64,000 bases of DNA, taken from positions 310,001 to 374,000 of the forward strand of contig OZ037857.1 of assembly GCA_964035575.1 (NCBI GenBank), in the 5' to 3' direction. Position 1 is the stretch's first letter; the number at the start of each line of letters is the position of its first letter. The notes under the pieces are model-generated. The model saw only the letters and a program-made list of their open reading frames with translations. It did no database searches and had not been told where the DNA came from. Positions 49,513 to 60,570 of this stretch are shown one piece after another. The position numbers and the translations under genes were made by a program. This DNA is from Rhynchopus sp. YZ270_cl-10 (Eukaryota > Euglenozoa > Diplonemea > Diplonemida > Diplonemidae).

Positions 49513-51456
49513 TTTTTTTCTTTTTTGCTGAAGCTATCGCCCTCGACTAAGTGAGGAATTTTTGAAAGCTTTTTTGTATTAGTGTAGACTGAAGGGGTTT
49601 GCTTTTCTTTGCAGTATTAGTGCAGACACCCGAGGATGCGCTCCACTTTCTTTTTCTCTGCAACACCCTGGGGGGAGGGGGGGAAGGGTGAAAGAATAAT
49701 GGCTTGTTGTTAAGAGAAAAGAATTGCAATATATGCATTCAATAAATTGAAAGCGGGGAGAAAAAGAAAACAGAGAAATGCAAGTTGTGCCTGCCCCCTC
49801 GCGCACAGCGTAAGAATATAGAGAAAGGTTTATAAAATGAATCCAAGTCTCTCGTGTTTCGTCACATTTGAATTTTGGTTGTATGATCAGCCCTGTGCGT
49901 AGTAGACAAAGAAAGGTAAAAAGAAAGCGTGTCAGATGCATGTACCTCGCGTGTAGACACATCTAAAAAAAGAAAAATAAAAAAAAGGGGTACGATAAAC
50001 CCAAGCCTTGTGCTCAGGTTCATCTGCGTTGAAAAGTTTTGACACAAAAGAAAAAGGGCATCCTCAAAAGAAAAAGAAGAAAAAAAAAGAAAGGTTTATA
50101 AGATGACCCTCAGCCTCTCGTTGCTTAGTTACCATCCCATTTCTTATTAAGGAAGCAGTGCAAACGCCCCCACCGTTCATCGGCAGACGCAGTGGGGGGG
50201 GGCACTGGTTCTCCAGTGGGTTTCGCGAACCCCTGGGGGAGCACCTCAGTTGGCAGAAAAAAAAAGTGATACAGTTTTGGTGCTCCTGACGACCCCATAC
50301 TGCGTACTTAGTGCGTAGTTGTTGCGTTGGTATTTTTTTTATTTCTATGGTACCAACAGTTTGCATTAATCTTTTGGAAGTGCTTGACCTGAGTTTCCTC
50401 CTTCCTGCATTTGCGGATTCATTGAAGGGGGTACGGTGAATTTGTAGACGTAAGACAACAAAGAGAAATAAGAGCAAGCGCCTCACCGGTCATCGACAGA
50501 CGCAGGGCACTTGGTAAAAAGAATGCAACAGGTTGAAAAGGGGGGGCAAGATGATCGAACCTCGTTGTTCAATCATCAATTTTAAATGGGAGAGTTAAAA
50601 GTTGGGGTTGTTCATTTCTTTTTGAGCAAAGGAACGGGTGCAGTAAAAAGGGGCTGTATTGTTCAAAGCCTGCAGTGTGCAACACCTACAGGATAACGAG
50701 AGGGGAAAACAAAAACAGAATGATCAATGAGTGGATTACTCTTCTGTTTTGCGTCTCCTCTGATGCGTAGGGTGCACACAAACAAACCATCGCCAAAAGA
50801 GAAAAAAAAAAGGGTTTTGACAAGATGAAATAAGCCTTTTACACTTCTTCTGTTGCTTCTCATACGTACGTGACCTCATACGAGCGAATACATACATTTT
50901 TCGGAAGGGTCTAATAAGAGACTAACTATTCTTTACTATTTCTTGATTTGGCAGAGGGAAAAAAAAAAAACGAACGCTTTTTTTCCACCATAACTTTTAT
51001 AGACGTGACGCTGACCAATTTTCTTTCTGGGGGGAAAAAAAAATGTTCAGAGGACACTAAAAAAGTCACCCAGCGAAAAAAAAAAGTCTGGGAATTTACA
51101 CAAATCGTAAAGAATTTAGTCGGGACTCTTATTGTTGACCCTTCACTCCAGGGATCATCTTGTGCATAAATTGTTTCACAACAAATCTACTGGCGATGTG
51201 GTTTGAACCTCACTTCCCTCAACCAAAAAGAAAAAAGAAAGGGATAATGATGTTATAACGTTGCCGGCTTTGTCAAAAGGTTCTCGGTTATACGTTATAT
51301 TGCTTCAGAGCGTACATTGTATTGTTACGTTGCGAACTGTGAAAAAAAAGGCGGGGTTTTATAAGATGAACCTAAGCCAGCCAAACTCGTGCTTAGTCAC
51401 CATCTAAAATAAAAAAAACAAAATAAGAACGGGTTGCAACGATCCACGTATCTTAT
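49513..51456. other. Gene-free repeat-rich stretch
   Basis: No gene. R4 variant at about 49575-49650; R2 copies at about 49828, 50093 and 51353; R3-like about 49920-49968 (AGATGCATGTACCTCGCGTG, TAGACACATCT); R7 copies at about 50158-50200 and 50472-50512. Confidence 0.5.
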
Positions 51457-51574
51457 CCACCTGATTTTGCATGAAATTTTTGGTGGAATTTGGGGTTTGG
51501 AGGGGTTGAGAGAAGTACCACCGAACACCACCAAACGTCACCAACTCCACCAAACTTCAGGCAAAATCAGGTGG
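51457..51574. mobile_element. Small hairpin element, ends CCACCTGATTTTGC
   Basis: CCACCTGATTTTGC (51457-51470) and its exact inverted copy GCAAAATCAGGTGG (51561-51574) enclose about 90 bp that also fold (GGTGGAATTTGGGG against CCACCAAAC/ACTCCACC). MITE-like; the outer duplication is not clear. Confidence 0.65.
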
Positions 51575-51875
51575 CTTATGTTACAATTTGATTTTTTTTT
51601 TAAAGACAGGTTCTGTACTAAAAAAAGGGAGGCGGGGGGTACCGATTTAATGCTTATCTTTTCAAATAGAAAAACGTTTCGCCTTTCTTTTCGTTTGAAA
51701 TTTGAATAAAAAAAGAAAACTAAAAAATGCAAAAAATCATTGTTATAACCCGCGAGGATTCCTAAATCGCTATTTTTTTTTGTGATTTTGTTAGACTCCG
51801 GTGGATTATAAACAAAAGAAAAGGGTGTTCTCTATTTTGTGCATTCCCCACACACAAAAAAAAGTGAAGTTGATA

Positions 51876-51925
51876 GTGCAAACGGCTCTGGGACGCAGGC
51901 ACTGACACTCCGCGGGTTATCAAAA
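51876..51925. repeat. R7 dispersed repeat
   Basis: Pieces GTGCAAACGGCTCTGGGACG and CAGGCACTGACACTCCGCGG. Copies: 28999-29045, 56630-56675, 50158-50200, 50472-50512, 55752-55800, in the same overall order of words. Confidence 0.7.
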
Positions 51926-51951
51926 AAAAAAAAAAAAAAAAGCCAATTCTG

Positions 51952-52107
51952 TTGGTGTGATCACCAAACGGATTCTCCGTGGTTCCCCCGTGGTTCTCCC
52001 GAAGGTGCTCCGCAAATCTTAATATAGCCCGAAACAGTTCTCCGTGGTTCCCCCGTGGTTCTTCCGTGGGTTGTCCGTGGGTTCTCCGTACCCCCTGAAT
52101 CACACCA
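51952..52107. mobile_element. Small inverted-repeat element rich in TTCTCCGTGG
   Basis: Ends TTGGTGTGAT and AATCACACCA are inverted. The inside repeats TTCTCCGTGGTTCCCCCGTG. A shorter relative with ends TGGTGTGA / CCACACCA and TCTCCGTGGGTTCT lies at 52613-52693. Confidence 0.55.
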
Positions 52108-52462
52108 TCTGTCCGAAAAAACAAACATTTCTTTGTTTTGTCGACAAAACAAAAACCACAAAAAAAAATACAGCAGGAAAAAAAAATTTCTGTACAAAAT
52201 ACAATGAATTCCCTGACCAGGGTGAGGACAATTTATAGACAAGCATTTCCCTGCTGCAGGTCTGACCTCAATTTGTAAAATTAATGTTTTGCTCCCCCCC
52301 CCCCCCCCCAGGACGGGGGAAAGACAAAACGGACCCCACTGTACAAAAAAATCAACAAAAAAGAACAAAAAAAGTATCCAACAAAGCAAATAGACATAAC
52401 CGTGTAAGGTTAAAATACATACAATATAAAAGAACGTGAAAGATAAATGTGCCTCTCTCCTT

Positions 52463-52545
52463 GGGTGATCGTCTCCATGAGACCCAACAGGCTGTGAGAC
52501 ACTACTGAGAGCTAAAAAAAATCTCTCTCCCTTCGTAGATCACCC
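52463..52545. repeat. Short hairpin repeat with GGGTGATC ends, copy 2, inside an R3 copy
   Basis: Matches 7952-8065 (GTCTCCATGAGACCCAACAG, GCTGTGAGACACTACTGAGA). It sits between AAGATAAATGTGCCTCTCTC and GCCTACACATTT, the two halves of an R3 hairpin. Confidence 0.6.
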
Positions 52546-52612
52546 ATCTGCCTACACATTTACAACAAAAAAGGAGGTTAGTAAGTTTGGTGCTAAGCTT
52601 ATCATTGCTTTA

Positions 52613-52693
52613 TGGTGTGACCCCTTTCTAGATTCCCCGTGATTCTCGCTTAAGTCTCCGTGGGTTCTACCACAGGTACCCGGGCCCACACCA
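52613..52693. mobile_element. Small inverted-repeat element related to 51952-52107
   Basis: TGGTGTGACCC at the left and GGGCCCACACCA at the right are inverted. Both elements carry TCCGTGGGTTCT-like words. Confidence 0.5.
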
Positions 52694-52890
52694 AAAACTT
52701 AGCCATTTTTTTTGCGTCAACAACAAAAGGGTTAATGAAAAATATTCAAGAAAGTTAATGTTACACCAGGCTTTTGCCCATAAGAAGTTTAGGGGAAAAA
52801 AGTCAAAATGGGACAAAAAAAAAATTAGAACACATTTTTTTTTGGGAAAAGCTGATGCTTCCACCTCTGGTTTTTACCATTACTGCAAAT

Positions 52891-53211
52891 TCAAAGCTCA
52901 AAATGAACTCTTTTAATGGCACTGTGCGTTGCGCTGCAGGCGGGAACCTCTTCCTTGTCTGTGGGTGGGAACACAAGCGTTTTGCTGAGACTTTGGAGGC
53001 TGCGTCTGTGGGAGCGGAGCGTAGTTTTACGAAGAAGGCGTACCTCCCTTTCAGCCTCTGCCTCCTCCGCCTGGACACGCGCCCTGTAGGTGTCGAGGAA
53101 GGCAGACAGACGTGTGTCGCGGCTTTCTTCCTCCGTCATCCCAAGCGACATTTTCATCTTCTGCAACTTCTCACGAACATCGTTTCTGTTGCACGCTGGG
53201 CTCATCGGCAT
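52891..53211 (-). CDS. Small helical protein, unrecognised (106 aa)
   Basis: The sequence MPMSPACNRNDVREKLQKMK ... AFLDTYRARVQAEEAEAERE is charged and helical, with a basic patch (LRKTTLRSHRRSLQSLSK) and a short Cys-containing tail. There is no known domain. Support comes from codon-like composition distinct from the AT-rich flanks and from the coding-strand pyrimidine tract TTTTCCCCCTTTTT directly before the ATG, the same layout as other genes here. It could be a small cytoskeletal or regulatory protein; no function can be assigned. Confidence 0.55.
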   Translation of the reverse strand: MPMSPACNRNDVREKLQKMKMSLGMTEEESRDTRLSAFLDTYRARVQAEEAEAEREVRLLRKTTLRSHRRSLQSLSKTLVFPPTDKEEVPACSATHSAIKRVHFEL

Positions 53212-53365
53212 TGTAAAAAGGGGGAAAAGGGGGTGTTTTGAAAAAGAGGAGAGGAGAAGGGTTTGATAGAGAATAGGTTACAAAAGAAAGGAAAAGTAGT
53301 GAGGTTGGGAGGGTACAAAAGCGCCTCTGTTTTGTAGGTATTGTGTGAACATAAAAAAGATGAAA

Positions 53366-53725
53366 TCAACCACCCACGTTGAGGATAGCAACAGGAGCAG
53401 AAGGCACCCGGTTGCGTTTCAAGGGAAGAAGCCGGCGGTGAAGGCGGTCGAGGGTTGAGCAACGCGCACAACCACCTCGGTGTGAAAAGTGTGCTGTAAG
53501 GCACGGTGTGGAATGTGGTACACAGAACGGGCATTGAGAAGCACAGCAGAAAAGTGTAGATACCGCAAAAACTGGAAGTAGTAGCACAATGCAGTTATTG
53601 TGAACAACGCAGCTAAACAAGCGATCCGAATATGAGTTGCCTTGAGACAGGCATGGAACTATAAGAGAACCGACCGTCAGCACCGAAGCACAAAAAATTG
53701 TGGAGTGGCATCTGTGCATAGGCAT
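53366..53725 (-). CDS. Doubtful small membrane protein with Cys pairs
   Basis: 119 residues with two hydrophobic segments (FCASVLTVGSLIVPCLS and CIVLLLPVFAVSTLFCCAS) followed by CPFC ... CARC in a His-rich context, which might bind zinc. No family is recognised. It overlaps other open frames and has no clear upstream pyrimidine tract, so it may be chance. Confidence 0.3.
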   Translation of the reverse strand: MPMHRCHSTIFCASVLTVGSLIVPCLSQGNSYSDRLFSCVVHNNCIVLLLPVFAVSTLFCCASQCPFCVPHSTPCLTAHFSHRGGCARCSTLDRLHRRLLPLKRNRVPSAPVAILNVGG

Positions 53726-53995
53726 CCCAAAAAGACTCTACATCACATTGGGGGAGAGTTTAAAAAGAAATGAGAGAGGAGGATGTTTCATTTTTTTTTT
53801 CTTTTTTCTTTTTTGAGCGACTAACGACCCGCATTTATGTTTAAAAAGAGTTGCTTTTTTTGTTTAGTTTTGGTGTTCGAATTTTCCCTGCCCAATTCAG
53901 CATATGCTGTGGACACTCCCTTACCCCTCCCCCTTTACCGTTTCCCCACGCTATATGGGAGCCTCTATGATTGGTTTTGTCTGCTGTTTTCATAC

Positions 53996-54215
53996 ATCCG
54001 GCGTTACACTACGGTGAAGTAAATGATTTTACCTAGGGGTTTAACTTTGTGGGTTCACCGTGGGCTTACAACAGTGAAACTACAAGTCAAGTCATTTACC
54101 GTATTCGTACAAAATTATCGACCGTAAAACAGGTTGAACTTCCAGAAAAATATTGAAAAGGTCGAACATTAGTACGGTCGATAATTTTGTACGAATACGG
54201 TACTTCACCGTGTGT
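53996..54215. mobile_element. Hairpin element with a perfect 29-bp inverted repeat
   Basis: ACCGTATTCGTACAAAATTA and TCGACCGTA (54098-54126) recur exactly inverted at 54173-54201, with a 46-nt loop. Outside, TACGGTGAAGTAAATGA (about 54008) and TACTTCACCGTGTG (about 54201) extend the symmetry imperfectly. The loop is shared with 46324-46460. Confidence 0.75.
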
Positions 54216-54539
54216 TATAATATTATAACCTTAGCAACGCCCGAATGTGTTTTATGTTTCTACGTTCTATTTACCCACCCCAAGAGAGGGGAAGTGTTTA
54301 AACAAGGGAGGATTGCACAATAAAAAACCCAGGTTTGGGGCAAAAAAAAAAATATCACTACGACACACTACATTATTTGAACAGGTTCAAGAACGGAGGG
54401 GAAAAAAAGGGGAAAAGAAAAGAAAAAAAAGTTGAACGACAACTGCTTTCACACACATCTTAAATAGTTTTGTAACATCAGATACAGATGAGGCCATACC
54501 CCTCGCCCTCATCCCCTCATTCTCAAAAAAAAGAAAAAG

Positions 54540-54652
54540 TAGTTGAAATACAAAGCCCCTCTCGTGAACAGTGTACCTTTTGGTATGACCGGCTGTACCC
54601 GGAGGTGGACACCCAACCATGCAGTCCTACATTTCGTGGTTTACATCTGAAA
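54540..54652. repeat. R1 dispersed repeat, full-length copy
   Basis: TTGAAATACAAAGCCCCTCT ... GTACCTTTTGGTATGACCGG ... TTTCGTGGTTTACATCTGA. GTACC/GGTAC and CCGGCTGTACCCGG can fold. Followed by A-rich sequence. Confidence 0.8.
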
Positions 54653-54825
54653 AAAAAAAAGGAAAACATAGTAATAAACGAACCAAAGCGCGCGGGGTTT
54701 TTTTATATACTTAGAGATGGTTGGTGTTAACGGCACCGTTCTCAAAGAAGAAAAAAGAAGAGAAGAGTTAAAGGTGACTCTCGTGTACATCTTTTGTTTT
54801 GTTTTGTTTAAAAAAGGGGGTGTAC

Positions 54826-55500
54826 ACCATGGACTCGTAATGACATTACGTGACGAGGGACGAGGGAAATTACGTGGGAAATTACGCGCGCAATGACGTC
54901 GTCACGACGCGGGCACCCCCTCGTAATGACGACGTCATGACGTGAGGTTTCCCTCGTCACGACGACGGCATTACGACGTCATGACGAGGGGTGCCCTCGT
55001 AATTACGAGGGCACCCCTCGTAATTACGAGGGGTGCTCCCGTGGTCATTGTCTGGCTATTGCCTCCCAGGGAAAGGGACTCTCGAATTTTTTTTTTGGCC
55101 CCTATATAGGGCTAATTTCGACGATTTGAGGCCATTAAAAGCAAAATTTGGCACTTTTAAGCATCTGTGGGGGTCTAATGACCGTATTTTGGCTGAAATT
55201 TGACTTGACATTTTTTTTCACCATTTGGTCAATCTGAGGTTTTCTTTGGATTTTTTGGGCCACTTTATGACCTACCACGCCCGATTTTTGAAAAAAAAAA
55301 TTTTTTTTATTGGTCAAAAATCGCCTTGTCGTGGGTGCCCACGTCATGACGACGTCGTGACGTGGTAATTACGAGGGGGTGCCCTCGTAATTACCTCGTC
55401 ATGACGAGGGCACCCCCTCGTAATTACGAGGGGGTGCCCTCGTCAAGGCACTCGTAATTACCTCGTCATGACGCGCGTAATGTCATTACGAGTCCATGGT
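54826..55500. mobile_element. 0.68-kb palindrome-armed element with TA duplication
   Basis: CACCATGGACTCGTAATGAC continuing to ATTACG at the left recurs exactly inverted at the right end, GTCATTACGAGTCCATGGTG. TA stands on both sides (54824-54825 and 55501-55502), a possible 2-bp duplication of the Tc1/mariner type. Both arms (54826-55040 and 55335-55500) are mosaics of the palindromes GTAATTAC, GTCATGAC, GACGTC and GTCGTGACG, with GAGGGGGTGCCCTC blocks. The centre holds core copy 4. No gene. It sits at the left edge of an R2 hairpin. Confidence 0.82.
55077..55195 (-). mobile_element. Conserved core, copy 4
   Basis: On the minus strand: TTAGACCCCCACAGATGCTT, AAAAGTGCCAAATTTTGC, TTTTAATGGCCTCAAATCGT, CGAAATTAGCCC, then TTCGAGAGTCCCTTTC and, after about 45 bp, the GTAATTACGAGG arm. 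Same order and orientation relative to the arm as copies 1 to 3. Confidence 0.78.
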
Positions 55501-55502
55501 GT

Positions 55503-56758
55503 AAGATGAACCTAAGCCTCGTGCTTAGTAAAAAGGGGGAATTTTTTTAGATCTTTTCTTTGGATGATATTAAACGAAATGTGAGTCTGGCGGGGGAGGT
55601 GAGGTTAGACTAGGATTTTTTCAAAATGCACACACACACATACACACACTGGCTGTACTGATTCCTGACTTGAAATACAAATCCCTCTCGTGACAGTGTA
55701 CCTTTAAAAGTAGGGAAAAGAGTGGGGGCAATAGAAAGAACCGGTAAAAGTGCAAAACCGCTTCAACGGACGCAGGTCACTGGAGCTGCGCCTCACGTAC
55801 TCAGTCGCTTTCTTTTTAACAAAATATCATTGACAAAGGGGGGGGGACAAAAATCACGCGACACTCACGGCATTGAACTAATTTATGGAAAGGTGAAATA
55901 ACCTCACGGTGCGTGCACAAACACGTCTTTTTCTACCTCCAACCAAACGCAGGACAACAGCACGTTAAAAAAAACATGAAGACCTTCCTCCCCCTCCCTC
56001 GGGAATCTCTTGCTTTTTTTTCCCTCTTCCAACAACAGGTTGTATGCGCAACAAAGAGCGTTCCTGGGAAGAAAGAAAAAAGAGTATCTCTAGAGTTGAA
56101 ATACAAAGCCCTCTCGTGAACAGTGTACCTTTGGTACATGACCGGCTGTAGGGGAAAAAAGGGTACCCCCGGTTGTATTAGTACTAAATACGTAGACTGG
56201 TTGAGGTCTGCATTTTTTTTTAAAATATTGCAAGCCCACTACTCGCTTACCAAAAATTCAAAAATCTTCCTATTGCGACCGGTTACGAGCTCATTATCCT
56301 AAACGTTATCAAAACAGACACTTTTTTCAAATTGGCGTGCCAGGGGTTAATATTGTAAGTACCCAATTCATAGACACCCGAGGATGAGCTCCACTTTACC
56401 AAAAACGCTATTTTTTGTTGTATCGACAATCACCTGCTAGTGCAGGATCTGTACGCACGTCGTCCTCAACTCGGTCTGTACTCAATGTTGGCCGAAGCCT
56501 ATAACTTTGTAAGAGGAGGGGACAAAACAAGAGGTAATTACGTATTATGCCATGATCTCAATAGGTCCCCTGCCTACAACCTCTAAGGAAAGAGTGATAA
56601 AGGATGGGGCGAAAAATACAAACGAAGCTGTCAGTGCAAAAGCCTTCTGGGACAGACAGTGACACTCCGTGGGAGGGGAAAGACGAATCTCATGTGCGTA
56701 CACATCTTTGTTTGAAAAAAAAAGAAAGCTTCGTAAGAGGCACACAAAACCATGCTAA
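55503..56758. other. Gene-free repeat-rich stretch
   Basis: No gene. R2 remainder at 55503-55535, R1 5' part at about 55667-55700 and 56093-56150, R7 at about 55752-55800 and 56630-56675, R4 fragment about 56372-56400, R6 about 56415-56510, R3-like about 56680-56708. (CA)n near 55630. Confidence 0.5.
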
Positions 56759-56766
56759 GTAGTCAC

Positions 56767-57607
56767 CAAGGATATCTCTAAATCCGTCCCTTTTTGGCCA
56801 AATTCCGAAATCCCAATCCAAAAAATTCCCTGTTTTTTTGGTATAATTTTTGGGCTGTTTTTTGACTTTTTTGTGGGGGAAAAAAAAAATTTTCCCCAAC
56901 ATCCGTTTGGCCAAAACGGGGGTGATTTGGGGTCCCGAGCTTTCCCCCCGTAAAAGCGGTTGCTGCGCGCGCTTCGCGCGCGCGACTCCCTGCCAGTGCA
57001 GGGAGGCGTGGCGCTTTCTCCCTCTGATGCACAAAAGACGGGTGGGGAGGGGTGAACCACAAGCCGTAGTGTGTCAGCCTTATCAGTAAACTCGGTACAT
57101 TTATGAAAGAAACGGCGGTGATGGCACCCAAAGGTTCCTGGCGAAGCCACGGTACGCAACATTTGAGATCTCCTCCGTCTTCCAACCCTCATAATTGAAT
57201 GCGATTGGCATGTCTTCTCCTTCTTCTTGTGCACAACCTCAAATGTCTCTGATGCTGGATGTTTGCCTGCAACTGACGTGAACATCCGCACCCACAACTG
57301 CAACCGCCTGCAGAGCCAATTTTTTTCTCAAAAATCCGGGATTTTTTTTTTTGAAAACTTGGTTGTTTTAGTGTAGACACCCGAAGATGAACTCCACTAA
57401 CTTTTTTTTTTTTTTGTTCCCCCCTTTTTTCGCTTTATTTGATTGCGTTGATCGATCGCATCCCACAGGCGAAACTCTCTGGGGGTGGGGTGGAGTAGAA
57501 TGTACCTGAAATTGCTGTAGGGAAAAACAGGGAATTTTTTTCAGGGAATTTTTTTATTTTACCGAAATCCCAATCCCAATCCCAATCCACATTTAGAAAA
57601 ATCCCTG
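56767..57607. mobile_element. Non-autonomous hAT-type element with GTAGTCAC target duplication
   Basis: Ends CAAGGATATCTCTAAAT and (inverted) CAGGGATTTTTCTAAAT; flanks GTAGTCAC at 56759-56766 and 57608-57615, an exact 8-bp duplication. The target is the TTAGTCACC part of an R2-like hairpin. The body is almost the same as 12457-13234, inverted, including the GCGCGCGCTTCGCGCGCGCG hairpin and the frame encoding FTSVAGKHPASETFEVVHKK. An R4 copy (57352-57402) is inserted inside, absent from the other copy, explaining much of the extra length (841 against 778 bp). Confidence 0.88.
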
Positions 57608-57615
57608 GTAGTCAC

Positions 57616-60566
57616 CTTTAAAAATAAAAAGTTTACAAGATGTATCCGAAGTCTGTGATGCTTAGTCAACCTTGATCACATTCGTTATCGCACAGCATAA
57701 AAAAACCTCCTTTTACTTTTGTTGACTGCGGCCAAAAAGCTTCCAAATCTGTTCGGCGCAAAGTGAAAGTGAAAAAAAAAACATAGTTTGCAAGGACAGA
57801 CCCCTTTAGCAATGCGTATGGTAGCAGGCGGGCGTGAGAGAAACAAAAGGGAGGGAGAGAGAGAGGGGTGAATCAGTATCAATTGTGAACAACAAGGTGA
57901 CGGTTACTGTTCTTGAGTCCTCTTTGTGTGTGCGTTACGGAGCTTTCAAAAAAGATGTATTTTTTTTTTTTTTTGATAAATTGTTGGAGTAGTGTAGTTG
58001 CCTCGGTTGTGTTGCCACAATTGTGCAATCTCCACTGTCTGTTTTTTTGTAGTTTCGACAAATCTCTCTGTCCGAGGACGGGTTCTGTACAACAAAAAGT
58101 CGCCCGAAGGCTAATGAATTTCACTTTTGAATTTTGAAGGTGTAAAGCCCATCCCTGCAGATGCAGTCATGATGCGTTACTTAGTCATATTTCAAAGGGG
58201 AAAAAAACACCAGGTAATGCGCAATATTCTCGTTGCTTAGTCACCTCGATCTTATTATAGTTGGGAGGATGGGATCTACCTCAGTGAGTGAATCTTTCAT
58301 GAAAAAAAAGAAAAACGAAAGTTGACTTGAAATATAAAGCCCTCTCGTGACAGTGTACCAAAAAGAAAACAAGGTTCTGTGTCTCGTGACTGAACACATA
58401 CCAAGAAAAAGAACCTCCAGCTCCAAAAGGTGTGGGAAACATATCAAAACCACACAGGAGAGAGATTTTTGTTCGGAATTTGTACCAATATATAAAAAAA
58501 GGGGTACAAGACGAACCGGATCCTCTCTCATTACTTAACCTAAAAAAACAACAACCCGGGATGGAACAAAACAAATTCGAATTCCACAGGAAGAGGTGTG
58601 CTGCAGTAAAAGCAAATTGCAGTGCAAAAAAAGTAGTATTGAACAACACTGAAGGGGGGGAGTTTCTTTTCATCAATTATTTTTTGACAGTTTTTTTTAG
58701 TTCTTCGTTTTCTCTGTCTGACACAAAAAAACAAATACGCCTCTCTCTCATGAAAACACCTTTTGGGAATCAGCATGGAAATCCGTGCATAATTTTTTTT
58801 TTTTCAAACTGCTTTCCATAGCACAGTTATAGATAGAGGAGGTAGCGGGGGTGTGGTGGGGCGGGATAGGGGCGGGATTAAATGGAGGCAGAGATACTGA
58901 GCACACGTTTCAAAAGACTGCAGGAGAGGGGGACAGCAAAAAAAAGGACATACACCCTGCGTAAGAAAATAAGGGTCATGCAATTAAATAGAAAGGGAAA
59001 AGTTTGTAAGGTGATACCAAGTCGCTCTGTACTTTGTCACCTTTAAAAAAAAACACAATAAAAGAAACACTTTGGAAGATGAATGCGAGTCTCGTACACA
59101 TCTTTAATGAAAGAAAATGAATCCCCTTTGAGTAGGAACCTTAACAGATTAATGCATTACTGACCTACAGAAAAAAGGAGAGGTTGCTTTAGAACTGTGT
59201 AGCATAACGAAAAATTGAGAGAAATAGATGTTTTGTCTATGATAAGACACAGCAGACGTTGAAATAACACTTTCAACCTATCGTGTCAAATGCGGCTTTC
59301 GAACCACAGCATCAGGTTAAGTTACAACACGGCTGTATGCGCGGGATTAAAAAGTTTAAAAACAGACGATCAAATAGATTTTTCCAAAGGGTATAGGCCT
59401 GATATTAGGGACAAAAAAAAAACAGAAAATTTTTAAAAGACGTGCTATGCTTCTCTGTGTACACATCTTTTAAAAGGGGAAGATGGATGGTGGTGGAAGG
59501 GTCCCCGTATTATAGAAGGGGCCACGTCACTCACAAAAGAGAGAAAAAAGCTGTAGATGAACGTAAATCCTTTAGTTACCTATTAAACCTTTGGGAAAAG
59601 AAGAAAAAAAATCAACCATTTTTTGAAAGGATGTCTTCGTTAAAGACAGTGAGATGCCTGCCGGCGCTGTGCATTACCTACTTGACGACACACAAAGTCC
59701 TCAAACGGCATTCATATCCTTTCAATGCAGGAGAACAAAAAAAACATAAGGATCAGCTCATTATTTCCTTTAAAAATCGAGAAAACATGACAAGCCATTT
59801 GATCACACCCGGAACCGGGGAAAGGGAGACGGGGAAGTTTAACATAACAGAAACAGTTCGACAGATGAAAAAACAGATAAAAAAAAGGGGGCAATGTATA
59901 TTGTTAGAAAACGCACCCACACGACCCCTGAGAGGGGAAGGGGAAAAATGGACGACAAGATTGCTGAATGGTTCTTCAGGCGTTCTTTCTATTCAGTGTT
60001 ATTTATTGACAAATAGAAACCAACATTGCTCTGGTCTGACAGTCTCTTCGTCGGTGTTTTTTTTTTTTGTTTTTTTTTTTGTTTTTGTTTTTGTTTTTGT
60101 TTTTGTTTTTTTGTTTTTTTGATGTTTTTTTGAGAGGAAACCCTTTTCTAGGATTGCTTCTTTTACGTTCGGTGTATGCCTGTTTGCAACAAGCGTTTTT
60201 TTTTTTTTTTTTAAATTTTGTTTTTATTTTGAAGTCTAGTTTCATTTATTTGAAATCTTGGTTGCACTGGTGTAGAATTCGAAGAGGCTCCCATGCACAC
60301 AAAATCACACACACACACACACCTGCCAAATGAGTACCATTGCTCTCACAACACTACCCACCGCGTTCAACGCATATACCTCCAACGACTACTCTACACT
60401 AACACAGATGAGATTCCTTTTTATAATTACGATTACCCACAGTGTAGGGTTTAGTGCATGCACTTCAACCCTGATACTGCCTCTGACCACGTTTTTCTTG
60501 TTGTTCTTCGTGGCAGGGGTTCCACACCACTCAAGGCAGTGGGAGGACAGTTTCCCTGTTTTTGTC
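57616..60566. other. Gene-free repeat-rich stretch
   Basis: No gene is supported; a 226-codon plus frame at 59442-60122 has random composition. R2 about 57628-57672 and 58997-59045, R5 57972-58045 joined to R6 58046-58120, R1 58322-58362, R3 59070-59105 and 59428-59475, R4 fragment 60252-60292, (TTTTTG)n at 60058-60120, (CA)n at 60300-60322. Confidence 0.5.
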
Positions 60567-60570
60567 TTAA

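Noticed and set aside
50545-50590. tRNA-like T-arm (GAGGTTCGATCATC on the minus strand)
   Set aside because: No cloverleaf partner arms or A box at the right distance. Similar GGTTCAA-like words elsewhere (51200) also lack arms.
59442-60122. Plus-strand frame of 226 codons
   Set aside because: Random composition, ends in a translated poly-T run, overlaps R3, no domain or conserved motif.
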